From: Jeotgalicoccus marinus DSM 19772
GTDB lineage: Bacteria; Bacillota; Bacilli; Staphylococcales; Salinicoccaceae
Assembly: GCF_000425825.1 (NCBI RefSeq)
Contig: NZ_KE384460.1
Coordinates: 148,779 to 212,778 of the forward strand
Length of the DNA stretch: 64,000 bases
Direction: 5' to 3'
Made by a program: the position numbers and the translations under genes. The notes under the pieces were generated by a model. That model saw only the letters and a list, made by a program, of their open reading frames with translations, did not search any database and was not told where the DNA came from. Below, in pieces: positions 33,734 through 44,365 of this stretch. The first letter of the stretch is position 1; every line of letters begins with the position of its first letter.

Positions 33734-35032
33734 ATGCAAGAACGAAATAGAAAACCAATCGCTTTATTTCTTTCAATGCCAATATTGGCATGGGCACTTT
33801 ATGACTTTGCCAATACTATTTTTTCAGCGAATATCGTGACGCTTTTCTTCCCGCAATACATTACAGAAATCGTTGGGACTAATGCACGATTAGAACAGAT
33901 ATCTTCTACGGTTATTGCCTATGCAAATGCAGCATCTGCAATTCTCTTAATCATATTCTCACCGCTGTTTGGTGTGTTGATGGACCGAACAAAGAAAAGA
34001 CAAAAATATGTTGTTATATTTACTATTCTTACAGTAATTGCTTCAATTCTTATGGGGTTCTTTGGTGGTATAAATAGTGGCACAATTTTTGGAATACCAA
34101 ATGGCCTATTCTTAACAATCTTATTCTTTGTATTTGCTAAGTTTACATATGGATCAGGTAATGTTTTTTACGATGGTATGTTGTCCTCCTTAGGGAGTAA
34201 AAAGGAAGTGCCATTAATTTCTGGTTTCGGTGTTGCCTTAGGTTATTTAGGGACACTTGTTGGTATTTTCTCCGTCTTAATCATCGTTGGTGATGCACCG
34301 ATTCATAATGCATTTTGGTTAAGTGGAATCTTATTCTTGTTATTTTCACTGCCATTGTTCTTTGTAAATAAAGACCGTGTTAAAAAGCAAGCTAAAACAA
34401 AAGCGTCGTTTTTAACAGGCTATAAAGAAATTTATCAATCATTTAAAGAGGCAAAAAAACATCCATCTATTTTCTTTTTCATGATTGCTTACTTCTTTAT
34501 AAATGATGCACTGGCTACAGCAATTGCTATGATGCAGCCTTATGCAACGACTGTTGTCGGTTTTGAATCATCAGCTTTCTTAATTGTATTCATGGTTGCA
34601 ACTTTATTTTCTATTATCGGTGCCTTAGTATTTGGCTTTATAAATCAAAAGTACGGCTCTAAACCAACCTTTAGTATTATCGGTATTATTTTAGCAACAG
34701 CCATATTAATTGCAGCGTTGCCTTTACCGATGTGGACTTTCTGGATTGCTGCCAGTATGTTTGGTATCGCCATGGGTTCTGTCTGGGTCGTATCAAGAAC
34801 GGTTATTATAGAACTAGCGCCAAATGGACATGAAGGACAATTTTTTGGTCTTTTCGCTTTTAGTGCCAAGATGAGTGCTATCGTTGGACCATTTATTTAC
34901 GGAAGTATCACTTTAGTACTAAGTGATTTCGGGACCATTGCATCAAGAATAGCAATCACGAGTCTATTACTCATGGTACTAGTTGGACTTTATTTCCATA
35001 GTAAAGTAAAATTACCCACTCCTAAAGTATAG
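33734..35032 (+). CDS. MFS transporter of the UMF1 (Atg22-like) family
   Basis: A 432-residue carrier with about twelve hydrophobic segments. The start of helix 1 (ILAWALYDFANTIFSANIVTLFFPQ) is characteristic of the UMF1 family. The MFS loop motif after helix 2 is FGVLMDRTKKRQKY, and the second half has GHEGQFFGLFAFSAKMSAIVGPF. Substrates of bacterial UMF1 proteins are mostly unknown. GAGGTG precedes the ATG. It stands alone between the pts terminator and cydA. Confidence 0.85.
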   Translation: MQERNRKPIALFLSMPILAWALYDFANTIFSANIVTLFFPQYITEIVGTNARLEQISSTVIAYANAASAILLIIFSPLFGVLMDRTKKRQKYVVIFTILTVIASILMGFFGGINSGTIFGIPNGLFLTILFFVFAKFTYGSGNVFYDGMLSSLGSKKEVPLISGFGVALGYLGTLVGIFSVLIIVGDAPIHNAFWLSGILFLLFSLPLFFVNKDRVKKQAKTKASFLTGYKEIYQSFKEAKKHPSIFFFMIAYFFINDALATAIAMMQPYATTVVGFESSAFLIVFMVATLFSIIGALVFGFINQKYGSKPTFSIIGIILATAILIAALPLPMWTFWIAASMFGIAMGSVWVVSRTVIIELAPNGHEGQFFGLFAFSAKMSAIVGPFIYGSITLVLSDFGTIASRIAITSLLLMVLVGLYFHSKVKLPTPKV

Positions 35033-35145
35033 TTGAAGTTAAATGTTAATAATTTCACAAATATGTCAATGTTTCTTTTCGCTTTCCATTTAAGTTAATA
35101 AGGAAAAGCGTTTATAATGGAGAGTATGAATACGGGGTGAAAATT

Positions 35146-36531
35146 ATGGATGATGTTTTAATTGGTCGCTTACTCACGGGAATGACGTTAAGTTTTCATA
35201 TTATATTTGCCACCATCGGTGTAGGTGTACCAATTGTATTTATGGTTCTCGAATTTTTGGGAATTAGAAATAGAGATGCACATTATTTAACCATGTCAAG
35301 AAGAATTGCCAAAGGTTATACAGTAACAGTGGCTGTTGGTGTTGTGACAGGTACGATTATAGGTTTGCAACTGTCATTAATATGGCCTGATTTTATGAGA
35401 CTTGGTGGTCAGATTATCGCGCTACCATTATTCATGGAAACATTTGCCTTTTTCTTTGAAGCAATATTTTTAGGCATATACTTATATACATGGGATCGTT
35501 TTAAGAATCAGTGGTACCATTGGTTATTAACTATACCGATCGTGCTCGGATCGAGTTTATCTGCAGTGTTTATTACGACGGTGAATTCATTTATGAATAC
35601 GCCTGCCGGTTTTGATTTTGTCGACGGAGAATTTCTAAATATTGATCCGCTTGCTGCAATGTTCAACCCATCAACATGGGTAAGAGTATTCCACGTTGTA
35701 GTGACAGCATATATGACAATTGCTTTCTTACTCGCAACTATTAGTGCAGTTAAATTACTAAAAGCTAAATTTACAGAGGATAAAACCTATCATAAAAAAG
35801 GTCTAAAAGTCATGATGTCAATCGGTGTTGTGATGGCTTTACTAACTATGCTTGCAGGAGATTTATCTGCGAAATTCTTACACGAAGAACAACCAGAAAA
35901 ACTAGCAGCTTTTGAATGGCATTTTGAAACAGAGGAAAGAGCAGACTTAGTATTATTCGGTATTTTAGATGAAGAGACCCAAGAGGTAAAATATGAGCTA
36001 AGGATTCCATGGGTGCTTAGCTTCCTAGCAGGTAACTCTTTTGATACTGAAGTCAAAGGTCTAAACGATATACCAGAAGATGAACACCCACCTCTAATCA
36101 TTCACTACTTCTTCGACTTAATGGTGTTCTTCGGTATGTACGGACTTGGCGTTGCGATCGTTTACTTCTTAGTAAAATGGACGAAACGATGGACTAAAAT
36201 TAATGAACACCACCCGCTCTTACTCTATCTCTACGCTTTAACTGGACCACTTAGTTTCTTAGCGATTGAAGCAGGCTGGTTCCTAGCGGAAATGGGACGT
36301 CAGCCATGGATTGTTAGAGGATATATGAGAGTATCAGACGCGGTGACACAAGCAGACGGTCTCGGTATTACACTTATTGCATTCGCAGTGCTGTATGTCA
36401 TCTTAGGTATTACGTCAATCTACGTGTTAATTAAGATGTTTAAAGATAAGTCCGCTGAAGAAGAGAAGCTAAATTGGTACGGTGAAACTGGCATCGAGTC
36501 TGAAGATGTGACGGGAGGTCGTTTACCATGA
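35146..36531 (+). CDS. cydA: Cytochrome bd-type quinol oxidase subunit I
   Basis: Subunit I oxidises quinol and reduces oxygen with high affinity; it binds hemes b558, b595 and d. It is 461 residues with about nine membrane helices. The conserved His18 (MTLSFHIIFATIG) is a heme ligand, and GRQPWIVRGYMRVSDAV lies near the C-terminal helices. The quinol loop is short, as in Gram-positive enzymes. The ATG at 35146 is chosen because GGGGTGA ends 5 bases before it; a GTG at 35137 lies in that site. TATAAT with a weak -35 lies about 30 bases upstream. It overlaps cydB by ATGA. Confidence 0.94.
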   Translation: MDDVLIGRLLTGMTLSFHIIFATIGVGVPIVFMVLEFLGIRNRDAHYLTMSRRIAKGYTVTVAVGVVTGTIIGLQLSLIWPDFMRLGGQIIALPLFMETFAFFFEAIFLGIYLYTWDRFKNQWYHWLLTIPIVLGSSLSAVFITTVNSFMNTPAGFDFVDGEFLNIDPLAAMFNPSTWVRVFHVVVTAYMTIAFLLATISAVKLLKAKFTEDKTYHKKGLKVMMSIGVVMALLTMLAGDLSAKFLHEEQPEKLAAFEWHFETEERADLVLFGILDEETQEVKYELRIPWVLSFLAGNSFDTEVKGLNDIPEDEHPPLIIHYFFDLMVFFGMYGLGVAIVYFLVKWTKRWTKINEHHPLLLYLYALTGPLSFLAIEAGWFLAEMGRQPWIVRGYMRVSDAVTQADGLGITLIAFAVLYVILGITSIYVLIKMFKDKSAEEEKLNWYGETGIESEDVTGGRLP

Positions 36532-37556
36532 TGAGTTTAGATTATGAAATTATTGGTATTACGGTGCTCTGGAGCTTTTTATATTTATATGTAATCATTG
36601 CTTCCATAGATTTTGGTGCGGGGTTCTTTAACTTTTATTCTAAACTAACTGGTGATGACAATATCATTAGCCCGATAATCTCAAGGTATTTGAACCCAGT
36701 GTGGGAAACAACCAACGTTTTCTTTGTCTTCTTTTTCGTTGGAATCGTCGGTTTTTATCCTGATACTGCTTATTATTTAGGAACTTCCTTATTAATACCA
36801 GGATCCTTAGCACTCATACTGTTATCGATCAGGGGGGCATATTATGCCTTTAACTCTTATAATACTGAGAGTAAATTGAGTTGGGATGCATTATATGGTC
36901 TAACAGGACTTTTAATTCCTGCCTCATTGTCAATTGCACTTGTAATTTCAGAGGGTGGCTATATTGAAGAAACTGCTGAAGGTCTCACGTTAAATGTAGA
37001 AGAACTTCTATTTTCAACTTATGGTTGGTCAGTTGTTTTCTTAGCGATTATTTCAGTATTATATATTTCAAGTGGTTTCCTAACATTCTATGCCAACAAG
37101 GCAGAAGATGAAAAGGCGAGCGAGCTTACAAGAACTTGGTTCTTAATATGGAGTTTACCTACCTTGGTCATCACACAGTTTGTATTCTTAGGCTTAAGAG
37201 ACCACAACCAGGTACACTTTGAAAATGCACAAAACTATTGGTATCTATTTGGTTTAAGTTTACTATCAATGATCCTAGCGGTCTTCTTAGTATGGAGACG
37301 TCGTAATTACGGCACAGCGTTTATTTTAATCATGCTGCAATTTGCCTTTGCATTTTTCGGTTACGGCATAAGTAAGTTACCTTATATCCTGTATCCTTAC
37401 ATCAATATAAACGATGCAGTCGTAAATGAAAACATGGCTTTTGCATTGACAATCGTCTTTGTTTTAGGTTTACTAATATTGATTCCTTCACTTGTTCTCT
37501 TAGCGAAATTATTCTTATTCGATAAAGACTACGTTAAAGGAAATAAAAAATACTAG
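36528..37556 (+). CDS. cydB: Cytochrome bd-type quinol oxidase subunit II
   Basis: Partner of CydA in the membrane. It is 342 residues with about eight or nine helices and typical CydB phrases near the start (IIASIDFGAGFFNF) and NPVWETTNVFFVFFFVGI. The start codon overlaps the cydA stop (ATGA). It ends 22 bases before the ktrC start. A two-gene cydAB without the cydCD exporter genes matches staphylococci. Confidence 0.92.
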   Translation: MMSLDYEIIGITVLWSFLYLYVIIASIDFGAGFFNFYSKLTGDDNIISPIISRYLNPVWETTNVFFVFFFVGIVGFYPDTAYYLGTSLLIPGSLALILLSIRGAYYAFNSYNTESKLSWDALYGLTGLLIPASLSIALVISEGGYIEETAEGLTLNVEELLFSTYGWSVVFLAIISVLYISSGFLTFYANKAEDEKASELTRTWFLIWSLPTLVITQFVFLGLRDHNQVHFENAQNYWYLFGLSLLSMILAVFLVWRRRNYGTAFILIMLQFAFAFFGYGISKLPYILYPYININDAVVNENMAFALTIVFVLGLLILIPSLVLLAKLFLFDKDYVKGNKKY

Positions 37557-37577
37557 TAAATAGAGTAGGTTGAAAGC

Positions 37578-38243
37578 ATGAAAAAAGAAATTGCGGTAAT
37601 TGGTCTAGGAAGATTTGGCGGAAGTATTGTTATGGAACTTCACGATATGGATGTTGATGTATTAGTAATTGACTCAGACGAGAATAGGGTCAATGAGTAT
37701 CAAGAATTCTCTACTGAAGGTATTATCGGAGATTCAACAGATGAGGCAATGCTAAAAAATATTGGTATTGATAATTATGATAATGTCATTGTAGCAATTG
37801 GTGACAATATCCAGGCAAGTATTTTAACGACCTTAATTTTAAAAGACTTGGGTGTAAAGAAAGTAACATCTAAAGCACAAACTGCCCATCACGGTAGAGT
37901 GTTAGAAAAAATTGGTGCCGACTCCGTGATTCATCCGGAGAGAGATATGGGGAGACGTGTTGCTCATAGGTTGGTCTCATCATCTGTTGTAGAGTATCTA
38001 GAAGTTTCTCACAACCATTCAATAATTGAATTTAGTGCAAATCAAAAATTTGAAAACAAACAAATTTCGGATTTAACATTAAGAGAGAAGTTTGGGATTT
38101 CAATCATTGCTATAAAGAGAGACCACGACATTATCGTCAGCCCCGATGCAAATACAACGATACTAGATGGTGACATATTAATATTAATCGGTACAGATGA
38201 ACAATTAGGTCTATTTGAAGATAAGATGGATCGGTTGAAATAA
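37578..38243 (+). CDS. ktrC: K+ channel regulatory subunit KtrC/KtrA (TrkA family)
   Basis: Cytosolic RCK protein that binds nucleotides (ATP, c-di-AMP) and gates a Ktr-type K+ channel. It is 221 residues. The N-terminal Rossmann domain has IGLGRFGGSIVMEL and the acid end VLVIDSDENRV; the C-terminal RCK-C domain (about 140-218) ends LILIGTDEQLGLFE. KtrC is preferred over KtrA from its place between cydB and rnjA, as in S. aureus. AGGTTGAAAG precedes the ATG. No membrane subunit is near. Confidence 0.9.
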   Translation: MKKEIAVIGLGRFGGSIVMELHDMDVDVLVIDSDENRVNEYQEFSTEGIIGDSTDEAMLKNIGIDNYDNVIVAIGDNIQASILTTLILKDLGVKKVTSKAQTAHHGRVLEKIGADSVIHPERDMGRRVAHRLVSSSVVEYLEVSHNHSIIEFSANQKFENKQISDLTLREKFGISIIAIKRDHDIIVSPDANTTILDGDILILIGTDEQLGLFEDKMDRLK

Positions 38244-38245
38244 AC

Positions 38246-38277
38246 AAAAACCTGCGAATATTATTCGCAGGTTTTTT
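38246..38277. terminator. Bidirectional intrinsic terminator between ktrC and rnjA
   Basis: AAAAACCTGCGAA with TTCGCAGGTTTTTT, a GC-rich core with a 5-base loop, between convergent genes. Confidence 0.92.
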
Positions 38278-38278
38278 A

Positions 38279-39958
38279 CTATTTATCGTCATTTACACGC
38301 ATAATGACTGGTAAGATCATTGGACGACGTTTCGTTTTGTTGTATAAGAAGCCACTTAATTCTTCAATGATTAGTTGTTTGACATTATACCATTCCACAT
38401 TGTCTTTGGTACTAAGTAATTTATTGACTTCATCTTTAATTTTCTTCTCTGCACTTCTAATTAAACCGTAAGACTCTCTCATATATACAAATCCACGTGA
38501 GATGATGTCTGGTCCACTTAATAAATCGCCGGTAGAGAAGTCAATTGTTAAGACAACAACAGCCAGGCCTTCTTCGGAAAGTGATTTACGGTCACGTAAG
38601 ACGATGTTTCCAATATCTCCGATACCATTTCCATCCACGAAAACAGTACCTGCCTGAACGCGGTGAGAAAATCTTGCGCTATCTTTAGTGAGTGCGAGTA
38701 CATCTCCGATTTCAAAGACGAAGATGTTATCTTCTTTAACTCCAGTTGAAATAGCAAGTTGTCTGTGGAGATCCAACATTCGGTATTCACCGTGGATTGG
38801 CATAAAGAACTTCGGCTGCATTAGACGCAACATTAATTTCTGTTCTTCTTGTGAACCATGGCCTGATGTATGAATGTTAGAAAGTTTGCCATGAATTACA
38901 TCAGCACCAGCCTTATAAAGTGCATTAATTGTTCTATTCACACTTAAGGTATTACCTGGAATTGGTGAAGAACTAAATACTACAGTATCTTCTGGAATAA
39001 TACTAATCTGTCTATGTGTACCGTTAGCAATTCGTGATAGGGCAGCCATTGGTTCACCTTGTGAACCCGTACACAAAATCATCACCTTATGCTTATCAAT
39101 CTTATTAATCATTTTTGCTTCTATAAAAGTTTCAGGTGGTGCAGTGATATAGCCGAGTTCTTGACCGATTTTGATGTTATTTTCCATGCTACGACCAAAG
39201 ACGCAAATTTTACGGTCAAATTTCACGGCAGCTTCAATTGCTTGTTGTACACGGTAAATATTAGATGCGAATGTCGCGAAAATGATACGCCCTTTACATT
39301 TTCTGAAGATGTCTTCGACGTTCTGACCTACTTCCTTTTCACTAATGGTGAAGTTAGGCACTGTTGCGTTGGTAGAATCGGAAAGTAAGCATAGTACCCC
39401 TTCTTCACCTAACTGTGCCATCTTAGATAAGTTGGCAGGTTCACCAACAGGAGTAAAGTCAAATTTGAAATCACCTGTGTGCACAATGTTACCTTCAGGT
39501 GTACGGATAATAACACCGTAAGCCTCTGGTATAGAGTGTGTCGTTAAATAAAATTCAACATCCATATGTTCAAACTTAAGTACACTGTCTTCATCAATAG
39601 GAATAAGCTCTGTACGACTTAGTAAGTTATGTTCTTCCAATTTATTTCTGATTAAGCCTAAAGCGAGTGGGCCTGAGTAGATGGGTACTGAAATTTGGCG
39701 CAGTAGGAAAGGAATGCCACCAATGTGGTCTTCGTGACCGTGCGTTACGATTAATGCGCTAATTTTGTGTTCGTTCTCTTTTAAGTAAGTGTAATCAGGA
39801 ATGACATAGTCTACGCCAAGTTCGTCATCTGTAGGGAACTTAACACCCGCATCGATGATGATAATTTCATCTTTGTATTCGATACAGTAAGTATTCTTCC
39901 CGATTTCTCCGAGTCCCCCGAGAGAAAATACACCAACTTCATTTGTTTCTAATGACAT
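38279..39958 (-). CDS. rnjA: Ribonuclease J1
   Basis: Beta-CASP metallo-beta-lactamase nuclease with 5'-exonuclease and endonuclease activity, central to mRNA decay and rRNA maturation. It is 559 residues. The zinc site HGHEDH (residues 73-78) is intact, with THSIPEA and HTGDFKFD following; beta-CASP motifs include [16 protein letters not shown] and [10 protein letters not shown]. The ATG overlaps the rpoY stop (TAATG), so the two are co-translated as in other Bacilli. Confidence 0.97.
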   Translation of the reverse strand: MSLETNEVGVFSLGGLGEIGKNTYCIEYKDEIIIIDAGVKFPTDDELGVDYVIPDYTYLKENEHKISALIVTHGHEDHIGGIPFLLRQISVPIYSGPLALGLIRNKLEEHNLLSRTELIPIDEDSVLKFEHMDVEFYLTTHSIPEAYGVIIRTPEGNIVHTGDFKFDFTPVGEPANLSKMAQLGEEGVLCLLSDSTNATVPNFTISEKEVGQNVEDIFRKCKGRIIFATFASNIYRVQQAIEAAVKFDRKICVFGRSMENNIKIGQELGYITAPPETFIEAKMINKIDKHKVMILCTGSQGEPMAALSRIANGTHRQISIIPEDTVVFSSSPIPGNTLSVNRTINALYKAGADVIHGKLSNIHTSGHGSQEEQKLMLRLMQPKFFMPIHGEYRMLDLHRQLAISTGVKEDNIFVFEIGDVLALTKDSARFSHRVQAGTVFVDGNGIGDIGNIVLRDRKSLSEEGLAVVVLTIDFSTGDLLSGPDIISRGFVYMRESYGLIRSAEKKIKDEVNKLLSTKDNVEWYNVKQLIIEELSGFLYNKTKRRPMILPVIMRVNDDK

Positions 39959-40176
39959 TAGTCGATAGACTCTACTTTGAAGTCTTCATTATTGTTTTTT
40001 TCATATTCCAGATGCGCGGGACTAAGTGCCTGGACAAATTCTATGTTGCTGTTAGTGTCTTTAAGTGACTTTCTAACTTGTTCTTCTGTTTCAGCTTCGA
40101 CATATAAGATCTGAGTATCTTCTCTAATGATACGCGTATCTTTGTCTTCTTGATATAATACTTTAAATACTGTCAT
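39958..40176 (-). CDS. rpoY: DNA-directed RNA polymerase subunit epsilon
   Basis: A 72-residue small RNA polymerase subunit of Firmicutes (YkzG/DUF1447). The sequence [23 protein letters not shown] and the ending with [11 protein letters not shown] are typical. It lies directly before rnjA with a one-base overlap, the standard arrangement. AAGGAG precedes the ATG. Confidence 0.95.
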   Translation of the reverse strand: MTVFKVLYQEDKDTRIIREDTQILYVEAETEEQVRKSLKDTNSNIEFVQALSPAHLEYEKNNNEDFKVESID

Positions 40177-40230
40177 AAATGATGACTCCTTTATAAATTA
40201 GATAATTGTATATTTTATGTCGTCTACACA

Positions 40231-40268
40231 ATAAAAATATGTGCCTTTTTATATGTTTTAAGGCACAT
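40231..40268 (-). terminator. Intrinsic terminator of the 29-residue peptide gene
   Basis: On the minus strand ATGTGCCTT pairs with AAGGCACAT (9 bp, 12-base loop), then ATTTTTAT. It begins at the stop codon of the peptide ORF and separates it from rpoY. Confidence 0.85.
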
Positions 40269-40357
40269 TATTTCATATATTCATTGTGCAATAAACCCTT
40301 CCTGCCTAGGATGCCTTTCAACTTTTTCTTAAGCCTATCGAGTAACTTTTTCAGCAT
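40268..40357 (-). CDS. 29-residue cationic amphipathic peptide, unknown
   Basis: A short ORF of 29 codons beginning MLKKLLDRLKKKLK, with Leu and Lys in a helical amphipathic pattern and strong positive charge. It is supported by position: a TTGCAA-17-TAAAAT promoter upstream, an AAGGGTG-like ribosome site before the ATG, and a strong terminator straight after the stop. No signal peptide. It could be a small conserved regulator, a ribosome- or RNA polymerase-associated peptide, a membrane-active toxin, or a PSM-like peptide. No family recognised. Confidence 0.6.
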   Translation of the reverse strand: MLKKLLDRLKKKLKGILGRKGLLHNEYMK

Positions 40358-40385
40358 ACGATCACACCCTTATATACTTAATTTC

Positions 40386-40414
40386 ATTTTACCTTATAGA
40401 CCGAGTACTTGCAA
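40386..40414 (-). promoter_or_regulatory. Sigma-A promoter of the 29-residue peptide gene
   Basis: On the minus strand TTGCAA (40409-40414), exactly 17 bases, and TAAAAT (40386-40391). The peptide start is 29 bases downstream. It faces away from a plus-strand TATAAT at 40421-40426 that may serve the gene at 40449. Confidence 0.65.
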
Positions 40415-40448
40415 AGACTTTATAATGGACTCAAAAGGAGGATGAAAG

Positions 40449-40724
40449 ATGAATGCAGAACAGATTATGATAGGGGTAGAAAGGCAACAAGAACGTACAG
40501 ATAAGGTTTTTACTGGTGTGGAGTTTAACGTAAGGGACAACACTATTGTAATGAACTATGTATACGATCAAGATCAAAATACAGAGCAGGGAAGTGGTGA
40601 TGACCTCATCATCCCACATGATAGTGATCCGGTCTTTATGAACGAAGATGAAATGAATGAACTTCTAGATAAATTAAAAGATAAAAATATTTTTTATACG
40701 ATTAGAAAAGATGAATTTATATAA
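40449..40724 (+). CDS. Conserved hypothetical protein
   Basis: A 91-residue acidic cytosolic protein with no recognised motif. Phrases such as GVEFNVRDNTIVMNYVYDQ suggest a small beta-sheet fold, and the end (MNELLDKLKDKNIFYTI) is helical. A strong AAAGGAGG site precedes the ATG, and a bidirectional terminator follows. Function unknown. A gene of unknown function lies at this place in staphylococci too. Confidence 0.7.
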   Translation: MNAEQIMIGVERQQERTDKVFTGVEFNVRDNTIVMNYVYDQDQNTEQGSGDDLIIPHDSDPVFMNEDEMNELLDKLKDKNIFYTIRKDEFI

Positions 40725-40736
40725 TTGGCCAAAATT

Positions 40737-40777
40737 AAACCGTCCGTTTTCCCTAAAGGGAATTAACGGACGGTTTT
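40737..40777. terminator. Bidirectional intrinsic terminator
   Basis: AAACCGTCCGTT pairs with AACGGACGGTTT, with an inner TTCCCT/AGGGAA stem. It lies between convergent genes. Confidence 0.92.
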
Positions 40778-40792
40778 AAATTAAGTACTTTG

Positions 40793-41344
40793 TTATTCGA
40801 GTGGTTGAGCACCATTTTTCGCTTCAAACGGTGCATCATCGTCTATGTGGTCATAGAACATAACGCCATTTAGATGATCAAGTTCGTGTTGGAGCACGAC
40901 TGCTAAAAAGCCTTTTGCTTTAATCTCAATTTTTTCACCTTCAATAGTTTGTGCTTCTACTCTTATGCGTTTTTTTCGTTGCACAATGCCTTCAATTTCC
41001 TTATCAACACTCAGGCAACCTTCACCATTTGGTAGAAAAGTTTCTGTAACTGAATGGCTTTTTACTTTTGGATTGATTAGCATATAATCATATTCCGGTT
41101 TACCATCTTCACCCTCAACATAAATTGCCAACATTCTCTTATTTAAACCGATTTGAGGTGCTGCAAGACCAACACCAGGTCTGAGTGAATATTTTTCACT
41201 CATCTCAGGATCTTGTGAGTTAACCAGGTACTCTCTCATACTTTTTAACTCGGCAATTGTTTCATCATCTATGATTTCAATCGGTTCTGTTTTAGTGCGG
41301 AGTATCGGCGCTCCGTCTTTTACAATGTCTGCCATTGTCAGCAT
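40793..41344 (-). CDS. def: Peptide deformylase
   Basis: Removes the formyl group from new N-terminal methionines. It is 183 residues with all three metal-site motifs: GVGLAAPQ (57-64), EGCLSV with the metal Cys, and QHELDHL with the two metal His and the catalytic Glu. It is the long Gram-positive type 2 form, with an insertion between the first motifs. GAGGAGG precedes the ATG. It runs divergently from ykyA. Confidence 0.97.
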   Translation of the reverse strand: MLTMADIVKDGAPILRTKTEPIEIIDDETIAELKSMREYLVNSQDPEMSEKYSLRPGVGLAAPQIGLNKRMLAIYVEGEDGKPEYDYMLINPKVKSHSVTETFLPNGEGCLSVDKEIEGIVQRKKRIRVEAQTIEGEKIEIKAKGFLAVVLQHELDHLNGVMFYDHIDDDAPFEAKNGAQPLE

Positions 41345-41457
41345 GATATAACCTCCTCAATTCAAACACTTGTTTATTATACAATATATTTAAGTTAAAA
41401 TGATATTGTCAGATTTAATATATTTTAAATGATACTAACATTGGAGGTATATAGTCA

Positions 41458-42087
41458 GTGAAAAAATTCAGTATATTACTATTAGGCGCTTTGCTATTTT
41501 TATCGGCATGTAGCAACGCAGAATCAGAATTAAATGATTTCTACGATGATTTTACTCAGAGTTTAACTGAAGAAAAAGACTTAGCAGATATTAACGAGGA
41601 ATATAATACGCTTGAAAGTGAAAAGTCAGAGCTTCAAGAACAATTAAATGATGCAAACTTAGAAGAAATTAATAATATTAGTCCAGACTTGATTGAGAAC
41701 ACTGAACAACGTCTCGAATTATTAGATGAGGAATCAGAGATGATGGCAAGTGCTAAAGAGGCTTTTGAAGAGGCAAAAACATCTGTAGAAGAAATATCTG
41801 ATGAATCATATAAACAAGAAGCAGAATCACTTGTTCAGTCTATGGCGGCACGTTTTGAAGCTCATGAAACGCTAAATAATACATACAAAGAAGCTTTAGC
41901 TAGCGAGATGGAATTATTTGAATACCTTGGTGAAGAAGAAGTGACACAAGATGTGATCGATGAACACCTAAATCAGATTGCAGAGTACAGCGAACCGATT
42001 AACGAAGCATCGTCTACATTTACGGAGGAAACAGAGAAAGTAAATCAGATTAAAACAGAAATTGAGCAAATTTTAGAAGCGCAATAA
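41458..42087 (+). CDS. ykyA: YkyA-like lipoprotein, putative cell-wall binding
   Basis: A 209-residue lipoprotein. The signal KKFSILLLGALLFLSAC has lipobox LSAC with Cys near residue 18. The mature part is nearly all acidic helix, probably coiled coil (NTLESEKSELQEQLNDA). B. subtilis ykyA lies just before pdhA, as does this gene, and the composition matches, so the family call is likely. The start is a GTG with TTGGAGG upstream. Function unknown. Confidence 0.8.
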   Translation: MKKFSILLLGALLFLSACSNAESELNDFYDDFTQSLTEEKDLADINEEYNTLESEKSELQEQLNDANLEEINNISPDLIENTEQRLELLDEESEMMASAKEAFEEAKTSVEEISDESYKQEAESLVQSMAARFEAHETLNNTYKEALASEMELFEYLGEEEVTQDVIDEHLNQIAEYSEPINEASSTFTEETEKVNQIKTEIEQILEAQ

Positions 42088-42106
42088 GGCTAATTCCAGA
42101 GTGTTA

Positions 42107-42214
42107 CTATAACAGATTTAACTGTTACATTATTACAACCCTTGATATATAAGACCTGTATCATTCTGTTATAGTTATATAAGTTTTACTGTTATAACAG
42201 CCTTATGTTAGAAT
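42107..42214 (+). promoter_or_regulatory. Promoter of pdhABCD with repeated CTGTTATAG elements
   Basis: CTATAACAG (42107-42115) and CTGTTATAG (42166-42174) are inverted copies. CTGTTATAACAG (42189-42200) is a perfect palindrome of the same half-site. The palindrome overlaps a candidate -35, TTTACT (42185-42190), which is 18 bases from TAGAAT (42209-42214). This looks like an operator array for a dimeric regulator. Which regulator is unknown. Confidence 0.5.
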
Positions 42215-42248
42215 GAAATTAATTAATCATATCAAGAAGGGATTGTGA

Positions 42249-43361
<1,113 letters not shown>

Positions 43362-43362
43362 T

Positions 43363-44340
43363 ATGGCACAAATGACAATGATTCAAGCGATCACTAATGC
43401 TATGGCAACAGAGTTAAAAAACGATGAAAATGTTTTGGTTTTCGGTGAGGACATTGGTGTTAACGGTGGTGTATTCCGAGCTACAGAAGGCTTACAAAAA
43501 GAGTTCGGAGAAGATAGAGTATTTGACACACCATTAGCAGAGAGTGCAATCGTGTCACTCGGTCTTGGTTTGACTCTAGAAAACTATCGTCCAGTCATTG
43601 AAATTCAATTCTTCGGATTCCTATTCGAAGCAATGGATGGTATTGCTGGTCAAATTGCACGTCACAGAATTCGTTCTGGTGCATCAAAAACAACACCTAT
43701 CGTAGTACGTGCACCATTTGGTGGCGGTGTTAACACACCTGAATTACACGCTGACTCACTAGAAGGTTTAATGGCACAAACACCAGGATTAAAAGTTGTT
43801 ATTCCATCTAATCCAATTGACGCAAAAGGGCTTTTAATTTCAGCTATTCGCTCAGAAGATCCAGTCATCTTTTTAGAGCACATGAAACTTTATCGTTCAT
43901 TCCGTGAAGAAGTACCTGATGAGGAGTATGAAGTTGAAATTGGTAAGGCGAGCGTAAAACGTGAAGGTGAAGACGTAACATTAATCGCCTACGGTGCAAT
44001 GGTTCAAGAAGCAATTAAGGCAGCGGACGAACTTGCTGAGGAAAATATCAGTGCTGAGGTAATTGATTTACGTACGGTTTCTCCTGTTGACTATGAAACT
44101 TTAGTTGAATCAGTGAAGAAAACAAACCGTGCTGTAATGATCCAAGAAGCACAACGTCAAGCTGGTGTTGCAGCAAATGTTGTCTCTGAGTTATCAGAGC
44201 GTGCGATATTACACTTAGAATCACCAATATTACGTGTGACAGCACCGGATACGGTATATCCATTTACTCAGGCAGAAAGTGTATGGCTTCCAAATAAAGA
44301 TCTTATTATCGAACGTGCAAAAGAAGTTCTAGATTTCTAA
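43363..44340 (+). CDS. pdhB: Pyruvate dehydrogenase E1 component, beta subunit
   Basis: Beta subunit of the E1 heterotetramer. It is 325 residues from the ATG at 43363, the standard length; a longer frame into pdhA has no site, whereas AAGGAG lies before this ATG. Motifs: [46 protein letters not shown] and HADSLEGL, with the transketolase C-terminal domain after residue 200. Same operon as pdhA, pdhC and pdhD. Confidence 0.97.
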   Translation: MAQMTMIQAITNAMATELKNDENVLVFGEDIGVNGGVFRATEGLQKEFGEDRVFDTPLAESAIVSLGLGLTLENYRPVIEIQFFGFLFEAMDGIAGQIARHRIRSGASKTTPIVVRAPFGGGVNTPELHADSLEGLMAQTPGLKVVIPSNPIDAKGLLISAIRSEDPVIFLEHMKLYRSFREEVPDEEYEVEIGKASVKREGEDVTLIAYGAMVQEAIKAADELAEENISAEVIDLRTVSPVDYETLVESVKKTNRAVMIQEAQRQAGVAANVVSELSERAILHLESPILRVTAPDTVYPFTQAESVWLPNKDLIIERAKEVLDF

Positions 44341-44365
44341 ACTCTATTAAACAGGAGGAATTACT

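Noticed and set aside
35041-35120. A Rex operator or cre site before cydA
   Set aside because: Only a half-site (TTTCACAAA) and an imperfect cre-like sequence with at least two mismatches; not enough to claim.
40206-40445. A 79-codon plus-strand ORF over the region upstream of rpoY
   Set aside because: Lies across the minus-strand terminator, peptide ORF and promoter, has no ribosome site and looks like a shadow.
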